Part shown: positions 4,135 through 11,606 of the stretch, piece after piece
Position numbering within the stretch: position 1 is the first letter of the stretch
Layout of the letters: every line of letters begins with the position of its first letter
NCBI GenBank assembly: GCA_964388275.1
Contig: CAYLZD010000072.1
Span: forward strand, 1-11,637
Origin: JARYLZ01 sp964388275
Lineage (GTDB): Bacteria; Bacteroidota; Ignavibacteria; SZUA-365
Direction: 5' to 3'
DNA length: 11,637 nucleotides
Position numbers and translations under genes: made by a program
The notes under the pieces: generated by a model
Told to the model about the DNA's origin: nothing
Databases searched by the model: none
The model's input: only the letters and a program-made list of their open reading frames with translations

Positions 4135-7089
4135 ATGCGTTTCCAACATCCAGGTTTCGCCTTGCACCGTGCGCCCGTCTTCGCTGCCGCGGTGCTGTTC
4201 ATTTTCTCCGCATGCATTCAGGCATACGGTCAGAAAGTTACGCTGAAGTGGTACAATCCCACGGTAGAACTGGCCTTCGGCGATATCATCAAGGTCAGAA
4301 TGATGAACGGCATACCCGGTAATAATCTGAATATAAATCATTATCTAATGACCTTCGATCAGGACAGGAAAAACGCTTTCCGAGATGGTTTCGACAGGGA
4401 AATCTTTGTTCCATATATAGAACTGTTTTACGGACCCGATCCCACTCCGGACCAAGGCGCCATCAGCATTCAAAAAGAGAGCAACGTGCTCTACAAGGGC
4501 GCCACGATTGATTTCGCCACTTCCGACGATGAATCCCCGTACTGCCCGAGAATGACCGATTATGCGCTCGGATACGGCCTGTATTTTATCTGCATAGAAA
4601 TCCCGTGTTATCATACTTGTACGCACATCGACGCCAACAAGGCTTGGTTCCGCGCTGTGATACCCATCGATTTCAGGGATTCTCGTTATCCATATTCTTC
4701 CGTTTCAAACGACATCGAGATAAGGTTTTCCATCAAACCGTTTCCACAGGAATGCCAGACATACCATCCGTTCGATGGACAGCTTGGAAGCTATCTGTCT
4801 ATTACGTCTGAAAGCGGGACACAGTCCCTGCATCCATCCCTCATTGAATACGAGACATACTTGGATGTAGCCCCAATACAGTATATCCAGGATCTTTGTG
4901 ACGCATCCGGCACGCCTGAATCGGATTTTTCGATCGAGAACGACCTTTTGCCTCCGGGCTATGCGGGCATGTTGAGCGGTCTCATTCTCAATCATCCGGC
5001 GACAATCCGGAATGCTCCCCAGGGATTCAGCTTTCCGGGCGGATCGCCGGATCCGAACCAGGGATTCAGATTCATCGTGAGCACGGAGCATATCATCGAG
5101 AACGGACAGAACCAGCTGCTGAGCCGGAATGAAGATTTGGAACTGCAATTGGAGGATTTGCTGTATTTCAGAAAGAGCAACGGAAATGCCGATTCTGATC
5201 CCGGGCTGTGTTTGAAAGGCGCGGACGGCAAAAAAGTAATTGTCCGCCCGCATCCGTTATGCATGGGAATAGTCACAGGATTGTATTTCGAAAACAATCT
5301 GTACGCCGAGTATGACGGCGCGGATCTGGAATTGCCTCTGCCTCTCGTCTACATCGGCGCGAATACGCGGGACCTTCTTAGCACCTACACTGGCCCGACA
5401 TGCATCGTCAAGAACAGCAGCATCGTCACGACGGCGCCCAATCCGAGCCAGGATGCGATGATGTACGCCTTGCGGCCCTGCGCTCTGTATCTGGAGAATG
5501 CCTGCTTCGAGATATCCAACAATCAGATATCCGGCACGCCCTCCTGGGCCGTACAATCGGGAATTATCGCGAAGGGATACACATTCCATTCATTTATCGG
5601 AGGAAACGACGGTGGAAATACGATTTCCAACTTCATCGGCTACGGCATGGAATGCGTCGATGTTTCCTGCGGCGACAATGTATACAACAGCATGGATGTT
5701 CTAGCCATCAGGAACAATCAGGTCTTCGACAACAAGATGCACGGAACGCTGGTCAGAGGCGGCGAAAGCAGAATATATTTCGGAGATAACAATTACGAAA
5801 ACAACGGTCATTTCGGCGACGCGACACCGGATTTACAGGGGCGCAAATGCGACGCTGTACATGTGAATGCGGGCACGGTCTCACTCGAGCGCAACATTCT
5901 CAACAACAGCGGCGCTTACGGTCTTCATATCACGGATCACGCGACGGCCTATGGTTATTCCTTCAAAACTTCAGCACCCGTAAAGAATAATTGCTTCCAG
6001 GGGAATTACTTCAATCTCGGCGCCAACATAAGCTCGATCGGATATTTCGGCAACAGAGCGAATTATGGATGGAACAATCTTTTCGATTCGCCGCGCGCCA
6101 CTTATCAGGCGGTCAAATACCAGGCCACCGTGGACGGCCAATCCATGCTTTTCGCGGAAAGCAACTATTGGGCGAAGCCGAACCTCACATTGCCCCTTGA
6201 TCAGGTTATTTCCGAACAGAACGGCGGGAAAGCCTATGTTACTCAGACGACCGATCAGGATCCCCCGTGCGCCGCATTCGGCATCGTTCCTTACGGCAAC
6301 AGCAGCCCGCCGACGCAAAACGAGCCGCTGGTTCAGGCGATCCTGGATATGTCCGCCGCGGGTGACTGGACGGCGGTGCAGGCACTGAGCATGCAACTCA
6401 TGGCGAGCAATCCCGAGCCGGTGGAAATCACGATTGCCTGCGAAAGATTGTCGACGGCGTACGAATACCTGAACGACACGACAATCCTGATATACCTTTA
6501 CAATCTGGCGAACAACAACATTCTGAACCCGGATATCTTCTTCCCGAGCATCAATCATTCCATGCGTGGATACACGCTGGCGGGCAATTATCCGGAAAGC
6601 ATCAGACAGGGCAATATGATAGTCCAGCACTACCCTCAAACCCAGCAGTGGAAATCGGCGTTGCTTCACAATGCCTACATTTTGTACGAGAAGCTGTCGA
6701 ACAGAGCTTCAGCGGCCGACAATATTCTTGCCGCGTTATCCGTTTATCCCGATGACGCGGAGGCGATTACCGCCCACTGGAGCGTGATGAACGAGCTGCC
6801 TCCCGGAGTCGCGCCGAAGAGATCATCGAGCGGTCCGGATGCCGGGAAATCTTTCCGCATCTACCCGAATCCGGCGAATGACGTCGCATACGTTCACGCT
6901 CCCGACAAGGACGGCTTCATAACCGGCACAGCCATATATTCTCGTCTGGGCAGCCTGCTGAGAATGGTTAAAACGGAAGGAAAATCAAATTATGCTGCGG
7001 TGGATTTGCGCGGACTGGAAAGCGGGGTGTATTTCCTGGAGGTGCGGACCAATCACGCCATAAAAATGCATAAACTCATAAAGAGGTAG
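4135..7089 (+). CDS. Secreted parallel beta-helix protein with T9SS C-terminal sorting domain
   Basis: This 984-residue protein is a T9SS cargo. Start choice: the frame opens at 4039, but the ATG at 4135 has AGGAGG at 4125-4130 and begins a clear signal peptide (MRFQHPGFALHRAPVFAAAVLFIFSAC, cleavage near QAYGQ). An FSAC word at residues 24-27 weakly resembles a lipobox, so lipidation is not excluded. Residues 34-430 are beta-rich and unrecognised. Residues 435-660 have right-handed beta-helix character, with many Asn-rich turns (NNQISG, NNQVFDN, NNYENNGH, RNILNNSGAYGLHI). Residues 735-885 are helical, reminiscent of tetratricopeptide-like repeats (YEYLNDTTILIYLYNLANNN, YILYEKLSNRASAADNILAAL). 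Residues 905-984 are the sorting domain: FRIYPNPANDVAYV, GTAIYSRLGSLL, LRGLESGVYFLEVR, ending KLIKR. In the family this domain is cleaved and the cargo is released or anchored at the cell surface. The substrate or partner is unknown; a carbohydrate-active or adhesive role is plausible. Confidence 0.88.
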   Translation: MRFQHPGFALHRAPVFAAAVLFIFSACIQAYGQKVTLKWYNPTVELAFGDIIKVRMMNGIPGNNLNINHYLMTFDQDRKNAFRDGFDREIFVPYIELFYGPDPTPDQGAISIQKESNVLYKGATIDFATSDDESPYCPRMTDYALGYGLYFICIEIPCYHTCTHIDANKAWFRAVIPIDFRDSRYPYSSVSNDIEIRFSIKPFPQECQTYHPFDGQLGSYLSITSESGTQSLHPSLIEYETYLDVAPIQYIQDLCDASGTPESDFSIENDLLPPGYAGMLSGLILNHPATIRNAPQGFSFPGGSPDPNQGFRFIVSTEHIIENGQNQLLSRNEDLELQLEDLLYFRKSNGNADSDPGLCLKGADGKKVIVRPHPLCMGIVTGLYFENNLYAEYDGADLELPLPLVYIGANTRDLLSTYTGPTCIVKNSSIVTTAPNPSQDAMMYALRPCALYLENACFEISNNQISGTPSWAVQSGIIAKGYTFHSFIGGNDGGNTISNFIGYGMECVDVSCGDNVYNSMDVLAIRNNQVFDNKMHGTLVRGGESRIYFGDNNYENNGHFGDATPDLQGRKCDAVHVNAGTVSLERNILNNSGAYGLHITDHATAYGYSFKTSAPVKNNCFQGNYFNLGANISSIGYFGNRANYGWNNLFDSPRATYQAVKYQATVDGQSMLFAESNYWAKPNLTLPLDQVISEQNGGKAYVTQTTDQDPPCAAFGIVPYGNSSPPTQNEPLVQAILDMSAAGDWTAVQALSMQLMASNPEPVEITIACERLSTAYEYLNDTTILIYLYNLANNNILNPDIFFPSINHSMRGYTLAGNYPESIRQGNMIVQHYPQTQQWKSALLHNAYILYEKLSNRASAADNILAALSVYPDDAEAITAHWSVMNELPPGVAPKRSSSGPDAGKSFRIYPNPANDVAYVHAPDKDGFITGTAIYSRLGSLLRMVKTEGKSNYAAVDLRGLESGVYFLEVRTNHAIKMHKLIKR

Positions 7090-7138
7090 GCAAATAGCGG
7101 AGATGGTCGTGTAAAAGAGATCTCGGTCGCCGCATGCA

Positions 7139-7168
7139 ATCCCCCGGTGTCTTTCGGCGCCGGGGGAT
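7139..7168 (+). terminator. Terminator hairpin of the beta-helix protein gene
   Basis: ATCCCCCGG (7139-7147) pairs with CCGGGGGAT (7160-7168) in a perfect 9-bp GC-rich stem, 50 bp past the stop codon. It is followed by CGTTATTTCAT, a short T-rich tail. It is a credible intrinsic terminator between two convergent genes. Confidence 0.7.
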
Positions 7169-7180
7169 CGTTATTTCATA

Positions 7181-7198
7181 TCCGGCAAACATGCCGGA
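7181..7198 (-). terminator. Hairpin at the 3' end of the DUF4350-type gene
   Basis: TCCGGCA (7181-7187) and TGCCGGA (7192-7198) form a perfect 7-bp stem with a 4-nt loop, starting 2 bp after the stop codon on the minus strand. The minus-strand bases that follow are A/T-rich (TATGAAATAA) but not a proper U-run. The left edge of the segment duplicated at 1668 falls inside the right arm of this hairpin (7194). Confidence 0.5.
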
Positions 7199-7634
7199 TT
7201 CAGCGGTCGAGCAAGCCCGACAGCCAGTGCAGCACGTTCAGCGCGAACCGCTCGTTGTCGTTGCCGGGGACGTTCATCCCGAATTTCATCTCCCGGCCGT
7301 CCGGAAAGCGGATCAGCTGCGCGGTCAGTTGGCTCGCCTCGCCGAGCGCGACGACGCGTCCTTTGCCGAAACGCATGGCGATACCCTGCGCGAGCCCGGC
7401 AACCGGCGTGGAGCGCGAACCGTAACTTGCACGCTCGTCCGGATTCCGCGCCGCCGCGTCCTCCGCGCGCAGCTCTTCCCTCCCGGGCGCCTCTCTCGCG
7501 CTCGCGCTGAAACGCAGCAGCGCGGCCGCCGCGCCGGGAACGGACAGAGACTGGCCGGTGAAGGCCTGCACGGACCGCACCTCCTCGCTTGTATCGCGTC
7601 CACTGAGTATGGGGTGCATCCCGAGCAGCCCGTT
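7194..7634. repeat. Full-length-gene copy of the segment duplicated at 1668-2099
   Basis: 441 bp in direct orientation to 1668-2099. The first 201 bp (7194-7394) are identical in both copies. All 16 substitutions and the 9-bp indel lie in the remaining 240 bp. It belongs to the intact gene, so this is presumed to be the parental copy. Confidence 0.9.
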
Positions 7635-8261
7635 TTCACGCGAAAAGCTCAGATTGGAAGCCGCTCCGTCGACACCCGCCGTATCGAATACGTAGCCTTC
7701 TCCCATCTCTATCCCGAAACGCCGGGCGAGATTGGAGGCGGCCGCGCCGAAAGGCGCATGATCCGCAATCAGAAGCAGTGATCCCCCTGAGCGCACCCAA
7801 TTTTCAACGGCGGCGCACTCCTCTTCCGTGAAGGCCTGCAACTCCGGATCATCCACATCTTTCGGAAGCGCGTTCGCGACGATCAGAACTTCAATTCCAT
7901 CGAAAACGCCGGGCTGGAACGCCGATGACGAGGCTACAACTCTGTAGCCGTCGCTTCGCAACAATCCGGCCAAGGGACTGTAGCCTCCCGACACGGTGTG
8001 AAAATTGAAATGCGCTTCATCGATCGCCACCACCGGGCCGAGCCCGGCATATGCGGGCGATCGTGCCGCAGTTTGAAAGCCGCTGTCGACCAATTGCTCC
8101 TGCGCGGCCAATCGCACCGCAAACAGCAGAAGAGCAAAAACACAGCCGTAACCTGATATGAAACGCGAGTTTTTCATCGACATGCCGAAGGATCGGGCCT
8201 GCCCACCGAAGCTCCGCGCAGCGGAGCGCAGGCGGGGAAAAGGGAAAGGAATTGCCCACAT
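7200..8261 (-). CDS. Secreted DUF4350-type (GATase1-like fold) protein
   Basis: The domain resembles DUF4350/GATase1-like proteins: VVAIDEAHFNFHT, then SPLAGLLRSDGY, IEVLIVANALP, FTEEECAAVENWVRSGGSLLLIADH, and a C-terminal segment with FGKGRVVALGEASQLTAQ. No catalytic Cys triad is evident, so it may be a binding or scaffold version of the fold; the ligand is unknown. Start choice: the ATG at 8261 has GGAGG at 8270-8274, 8 nt upstream, and gives 353 residues. The real signal peptide (MKNSRFISGYGCVFALLLFAVRLAAQ) begins only at the ATG at 8177, which has no ribosome-binding site. The bases between encode an Arg/Phe/Pro-rich stretch that is largely the palindromic repeat at 8198-8237 read in frame. 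Either translation starts at 8261 with a 28-residue extension, or at 8183/8177 without a Shine-Dalgarno sequence. It lies 158 nt downstream of the 787-residue gene on the same strand. Confidence 0.8.
   Translation of the reverse strand: MWAIPFPFPRLRSAARSFGGQARSFGMSMKNSRFISGYGCVFALLLFAVRLAAQEQLVDSGFQTAARSPAYAGLGPVVAIDEAHFNFHTVSGGYSPLAGLLRSDGYRVVASSSAFQPGVFDGIEVLIVANALPKDVDDPELQAFTEEECAAVENWVRSGGSLLLIADHAPFGAAASNLARRFGIEMGEGYVFDTAGVDGAASNLSFSRENGLLGMHPILSGRDTSEEVRSVQAFTGQSLSVPGAAAALLRFSASAREAPGREELRAEDAAARNPDERASYGSRSTPVAGLAQGIAMRFGKGRVVALGEASQLTAQLIRFPDGREMKFGMNVPGNDNERFALNVLHWLSGLLDR
8198..8237. repeat. Interspersed palindromic repeat, short intact form
   Basis: The order is CCTGCCCACC, then CGAA, the perfect hairpin GCTCCGC (8211-8217)-GCA-GCGGAGC (8221-8227), then GCAGGCGGGG. 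The outer CCTGC and GCAGG words can also pair. It is the cleanest copy of the family also seen at 1601-1662 and 3667-3740. It sits inside the 5' end of the DUF4350-type reading frame without breaking it. Confidence 0.8.
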
Positions 8262-8293
8262 ATCACCGACCTCCACCGATGCCTATCGTCCGT

Positions 8294-8410
8294 ATTCACT
8301 GAATTCACCGTATTCACTGAATTCACCGCATTCACCGTATTCACCCCATTCACCGTATTCACCCCATTCACCAAATTCACCGTATTCACCGTATTCACCA
8401 AATTCACCGC
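8294..8410. repeat. 9-bp minisatellite, 13 uninterrupted copies
   Basis: Thirteen head-to-tail copies of ATTCACCNN (117 bp, no indels). Bases 1-6 (ATTCAC) never vary. The seventh is C except in copies 1 and 3, where it is T. The last two bases vary: GT five times, GA, GC, CC and AA twice each. Two copies form pairs that repeat (TGA/CGT/TGA; CCC/CGT/CCC), showing 18-bp higher-order duplication. It fills almost the whole gap between the 787-residue gene and the DUF4350-type gene. Three-residue repeats read from it on either strand (SPY, VNT) have no start signals and are not called as protein. Confidence 0.92.
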
Positions 8411-8419
8411 ATAACAAGC

Positions 8420-10783
8420 TCACCTCGCAACCACCAGCCTCCCGAACACCGTCCCGTTCACGGTGACCGCAGCCAGCCGGTACACGCCCGGCGGCAAGGT
8501 CCCAATGGCGATGGTAGCAGACGCGTTCGTTTTCACCACCGTCCTTCCCAGCGCATCGAAAATGATGATTCCTTTTATCGACTCCACCGAGATTCCCTGA
8601 ATATGAACCTCGCTCGAGGCCGGTTGCGGATACAGTTCTAACGTCGAAACGGGGCTTGGCGGAGGATCGGCGGAAGCGGGACCGCTGTCGACACGCCAGG
8701 CGTGCATTATCACCCTGCCGTCCTGCTGCGAGTTCATTTCGAGGGCGTAGAAGATCCCGTTGGCCTCGTCATAGCATGCGTCGCGCAGAGCGGGGGCCGG
8801 GCGCGTGAAACGCGACGCGGGCAGGCGTATCGCCGCAAAGGGTTGCGGCGCGTGGGGCGCTTTGAGTCCCTTGGCGACGTCGGCCAGATCGTTCGGATCG
8901 AAGAGCACTATCATCGGCAATCTGTCGTGCCCTCTCCATCCCTTGCCGTCGGGATCCGTGTCCGCAAATTCAGGGTAAGGGAGATCGGCGGTGACCCAGT
9001 CGTGCCGCATATGTTCGCCGGTGTATCCGTACCACATCTCGCCGCGTCCCTTGCTCCCGTACAGGGCGACGGCGCGGCGGGCGCCGGCCGAGATCCAGGC
9101 GGCCCCTCGGAACCAGTCGGCATGATGGTAACCCTCGAAGGAGTTCGGGAAATAATACTCCCCGGCTTCCTCCACGGGTCCGTACTGCAGCAACGCCGTG
9201 GCCGGGAGTTCCGCGCCGGGCGAGGGCGGTGAAGCCGGATCCGGCGCCGCAACCGCGTAAAGCGTCGGTCCGAGGCCGCTGAGCCCTCCTTCGCGATTGC
9301 GTCCCGTGACCAGCCGCCGGCCTTCCGTGTTCACCGATGCCCATGACGAGGGCAGGGCGAAGAGATAATCGTTCAGCGCGGCGTCGGGCGGCCCGGACGC
9401 GCTGTTGACAAACCATGCTCCGTGACGCGTGCCGCCGGCAAGCGGGGCCGCCCTGCAGGCGGACAACGAGGCGGTCTTGTCGCCGCCCACCTGATAGTAG
9501 TAGCTCCAGGTGCTGTACAGGACGGGCGGGCCGGTCGAAGGCAGGCAAGCGAGCCCGAGATTCCATATGTCCACATAAGGCCAGGATGAAACATTCGCGG
9601 GCCTGATGTCGGTGAAATCCTGGAGCACGGCCGCTTCGTTCATCTCATCGATGCTCGCCGTGATTTTCGGCGCCGGTATGCTCAGCTCTCCAACGTAGCC
9701 GGCATCCGGCTGATTGTTGTTCATCGTGAAAACCGATCCCGGGAAACCGTCCGCCGCGCCCGTTCCCGACTGCCCTCCATCGCCGGCCGCATTGTATGCG
9801 AGCGCTTCTCCGCCCCAGTTCGCCGCTTCGGGAAAGCGAACAGCGCCCAGGTATGTGAACGCTCCAGGCAGAAGCAGGTCCGTGCGGGCCGTGATGAAAG
9901 GCGAGGTGCTTGCGGCCGCGGGCGCCGAGGCGGCGCTTTCGTTGCCGCAGCGGTCCAGCGCGGTCACGGTGAAGGTGTAGGCGGTCGAGTGTTCCAGGTG
10001 CGTGACGGTGTCCCGCGTATCGGTTGTATAGCGTTCCGCCTCGCCGTTCAGGTACATCAGATAACCGGCCACGCCCGTGTTGTCGGATGAGGCATTCCAG
10101 CGCAGAGCCGCCTTGCCGTGTCCCAGCGGAGTCGCGACCAGACCCGTCGGCGCCGACGGCGGTTGCGTGTCGGCGTCGTTCATCAGCTCGATCTTGTCGC
10201 AAATCAGGGCGCCTTTTCTCGAGTTTTCGAGCCATTCTATGTGCAGATTGATGTTGACGACGCTCCAGTTTCCGTCGGTCTTATGCACGCCGCCGGTCTC
10301 TATGTTGAAAGCCGTGCGGCAGCTGGAGCGCGGCTCCGCCCTGCAGAAAGTCCGCCTGTAGTCGTCGTACTGCCGCATAGTGTACCAAGCGCCTCCGGAA
10401 CCGTCGGCGTCGGGTTCGTCGGCGTCCGTGAAACTGATCCGGGACGTAAACGAGACTTCCTCGTCGGAGTTGTTGTACCATGTGACCACAACGCGCTCGC
10501 CGCGCGAAAACGCCCGCGCGGGTCCGCGCACCCCCCTGAAATCCGTCAGGTCCTCCAAGTCGGAGGCCACTTCCACTCCTCCCGGACCCGTGGAGGTGTA
10601 GGCGAGATTGGCCGAGAGGATGGCGGTGTTCCAGCCCGCCAGTCCGAAAGTGTTGCCTGCGGCGGATGAACCGAAATCCACCAGGACGGTCGTCTGTCCC
10701 GCCGCGATGGATGAAAAGCATAAAACACAGACGGCTATAAGCGGCGACTGCGCGGCCCGCTTGAATGAATACCGGACGGCCAT
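8420..10783 (-). CDS. Secreted fibronectin type III protein with T9SS C-terminal sorting domain
   Basis: 787 residues, probably a T9SS cargo. Residues 1-29 are a signal peptide (basic MAVRYSFKRA, core PLIAVCVLCFSSIAA). Residues 31-205 form a beta-rich, possibly jelly-roll domain with four Cys. Residues 208-292 are a fibronectin type III domain (PPSAPTGLVATPLG, ALRWNASSDNTGVAGYLMYLNG, TAYTFTVTALDRCGNES). Residues 293-700 form a large domain rich in Trp, Tyr, Gly and Pro that I do not recognise; its repeated short strands could suit a beta-propeller. Residues 712-787 are the sorting domain (LELYPQPASSEVHI, GIIIFDALGRTVV, GTLPPGVYRLAAV, ending RLVVAR). The PPGVYRL word is typical of the domain. 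The start is well supported: AGGAG lies 8 nt before the ATG at 10783. The gene is clearly richer in GC than the beta-helix gene, mostly at third codon positions. The function is unknown; binding or hydrolysis of an external polymer is one possibility. Confidence 0.87.
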   Translation of the reverse strand: MAVRYSFKRAAQSPLIAVCVLCFSSIAAGQTTVLVDFGSSAAGNTFGLAGWNTAILSANLAYTSTGPGGVEVASDLEDLTDFRGVRGPARAFSRGERVVVTWYNNSDEEVSFTSRISFTDADEPDADGSGGAWYTMRQYDDYRRTFCRAEPRSSCRTAFNIETGGVHKTDGNWSVVNINLHIEWLENSRKGALICDKIELMNDADTQPPSAPTGLVATPLGHGKAALRWNASSDNTGVAGYLMYLNGEAERYTTDTRDTVTHLEHSTAYTFTVTALDRCGNESAASAPAAASTSPFITARTDLLLPGAFTYLGAVRFPEAANWGGEALAYNAAGDGGQSGTGAADGFPGSVFTMNNNQPDAGYVGELSIPAPKITASIDEMNEAAVLQDFTDIRPANVSSWPYVDIWNLGLACLPSTGPPVLYSTWSYYYQVGGDKTASLSACRAAPLAGGTRHGAWFVNSASGPPDAALNDYLFALPSSWASVNTEGRRLVTGRNREGGLSGLGPTLYAVAAPDPASPPSPGAELPATALLQYGPVEEAGEYYFPNSFEGYHHADWFRGAAWISAGARRAVALYGSKGRGEMWYGYTGEHMRHDWVTADLPYPEFADTDPDGKGWRGHDRLPMIVLFDPNDLADVAKGLKAPHAPQPFAAIRLPASRFTRPAPALRDACYDEANGIFYALEMNSQQDGRVIMHAWRVDSGPASADPPPSPVSTLELYPQPASSEVHIQGISVESIKGIIIFDALGRTVVKTNASATIAIGTLPPGVYRLAAVTVNGTVFGRLVVAR

Positions 10784-10857
10784 GACCTTTCTCCTTCTCT
10801 GGTTTGGGAGCTGTGCGGGATCTACACGGCGTCGAGAACTTTATCTCGAAGAACGTA

Positions 10858-10890
10858 AAAAGGTAATTGAAGTCTGGAGAAAGTGCAAAA
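10858..10890 (-). promoter_or_regulatory. Candidate Bacteroidota-type promoter for the 787-residue gene
   Basis: On the minus strand TTTTG (10886-10890) is followed after 20 bp by TACCTTTT (10858-10865). The group's consensus is TTTG, 17-23 bp, TAnnTTTG, so only the last base departs. It would give a leader of about 70 nt, which contains a small hairpin (TCGAGA/TCTCGA, 10832-10849) before the ribosome-binding site. The rest of 10784-11077 holds no gene. Confidence 0.4.
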
Positions 10891-10965
10891 GACAGGCGAC
10901 TGCGATATGCGAACGAAATCCGTGTTCGGGGATTCGGCCGGTTGAGCGTAACACTTCGCCGGTAT

Positions 10966-10995
10966 AAAAAGTGAGCATGGAGAATGTATCCATGC
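10966..10995 (-). terminator. Intrinsic terminator downstream of the DUF2202 remnant
   Basis: GCATGGA (10975-10981) and TCCATGC (10989-10995) form a 7-bp stem with a 7-nt loop, extendable by a G-U and a G-C pair. On the minus strand it is followed after TCAC by TTTTTATA (ending near 10964). It lies about 80 bp past the stop codon of the DUF2202 fragment. This suggests the terminator of the former gene has survived. Confidence 0.6.
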
Positions 10996-11077
10996 CCGCT
11001 TCGAAGGGAAAAGAGCAGACCGCTTGGCTTTGTTCTTCTGTATCGGAGGATTTGAAGACGCCGCCGAGTTTGCCGCT

Positions 11078-11338
11078 TCACCGGCCGCCCTGCCAACCGC
11101 GCTCTCTCGAAGAGCTAACGATGTCGTCGTAAACAGCTTTCGATATGTACTGCGGTGCATATGATCCGCCGTTCGCTTGGATCTGTGAGACAAAGGCGCG
11201 GAGATGGTTTCTGGATCCTTTCGTCAGGTTGTTGTAAACCAGCCGTATGTCGGCTTTGTCCAGACCGGTTGTCAAGTCCATGAGATCCTTGATGTCCAAA
11301 TCCTCCCTGCTTCGCCAATGGAATCGTACTGCCTTCAA
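11078..11338 (-). pseudogene. C-terminal remnant of a DUF2202 ferritin-like protein
   Basis: The protein sequence REDLDIKDL, then DKADIRLVYNNLTKGSRNHLRAF, GGSYAPQYIS and YDDIV matches the conserved C-terminal half of DUF2202 proteins. These are ferritin-like four-helix proteins of roughly 150-200 residues with an 'IEExDIxDL' and 'NLxxGSRNHLRAF' signature. Only about 76 residues of homology remain. Upstream of REDLDIKDL the similarity stops; the frame reaches a TTG at 11338 and an in-frame TAA at 11360-11362. None of the other frames to the right continues the family. There is no ribosome-binding site or signal peptide. The two N-terminal helices, which would supply part of a metal site, are gone. 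It is a truncated gene; a short expressed form is unlikely. Confidence 0.75.
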
Positions 11339-11461
11339 AGTGCCTTCATTTAGAAGGAGTTACAAAGATATTCCACGTAGCCTGGGTGCTGCACGGAGGT
11401 CGAGAGTATGGTTTCCCGCTTCAAATGAGAGCGCTGGCGGTGATGTCTACATTTCGGATAC

Positions 11462-11508
11462 GTACTTTCTTTTCCTTGATGAAAAGAAAGTACCAAAGAA
11501 AAATCAAG
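11462..11508. repeat. Strong palindrome with loop-complementary tail
   Basis: GTACTTTCTTTTC (11462-11474) and GAAAAGAAAGTAC (11481-11493) form a perfect 13-bp stem around the loop CTTGAT. The loop is itself complementary to ATCAAG at 11503-11508. The wording (ACTTTCTTTT...AAAAGAAAGTACCAAAGAAAAATCAAG, here in pieces) resembles, from memory, an intergenic repeat seen across many Bacteroidota and Chlorobi genomes. An open frame crosses it but has no start signal. Confidence 0.7.
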
Positions 11509-11545
11509 ACTGGTGAAAAATAGCGTCAAAAAACGACGTGGAGTT

Positions 11546-11595
11546 AATCCGCCGAAGTCACACGAAGTGTGACGAAGGAGGACTCGCTGCGGATT
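11546..11595. repeat. Nested palindromic element
   Basis: The outer arms are AATCCGC (11546-11552) and GCGGATT (11589-11595). The inner hairpin is GTCACAC (11557-11563), loop GAA, GTGTGAC (11567-11573). The layout (CCGAAG, 7-bp arm, GAA, 7-bp arm) is the same as in the elements at 3667-3740 and 8198-8237, although the arm sequence differs. Confidence 0.65.
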
Positions 11596-11606
11596 CGAAA
11601 CTCGTC

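Noticed and set aside
8158..8466. Pro/Ser/Tyr-rich tripeptide-repeat protein (SPYSPN) or the minus-strand VNT repeat protein
   Set aside because: Both are translations of the 9-bp minisatellite in a multiple-of-three period, without ribosome-binding sites, and they overlap real genes or repeats at both ends.
9645..10235. Additional minus-strand open frames inside the 787-residue gene
   Set aside because: They are Arg/Gly/Pro-rich shadow translations of a GC-rich coding sequence in another frame.
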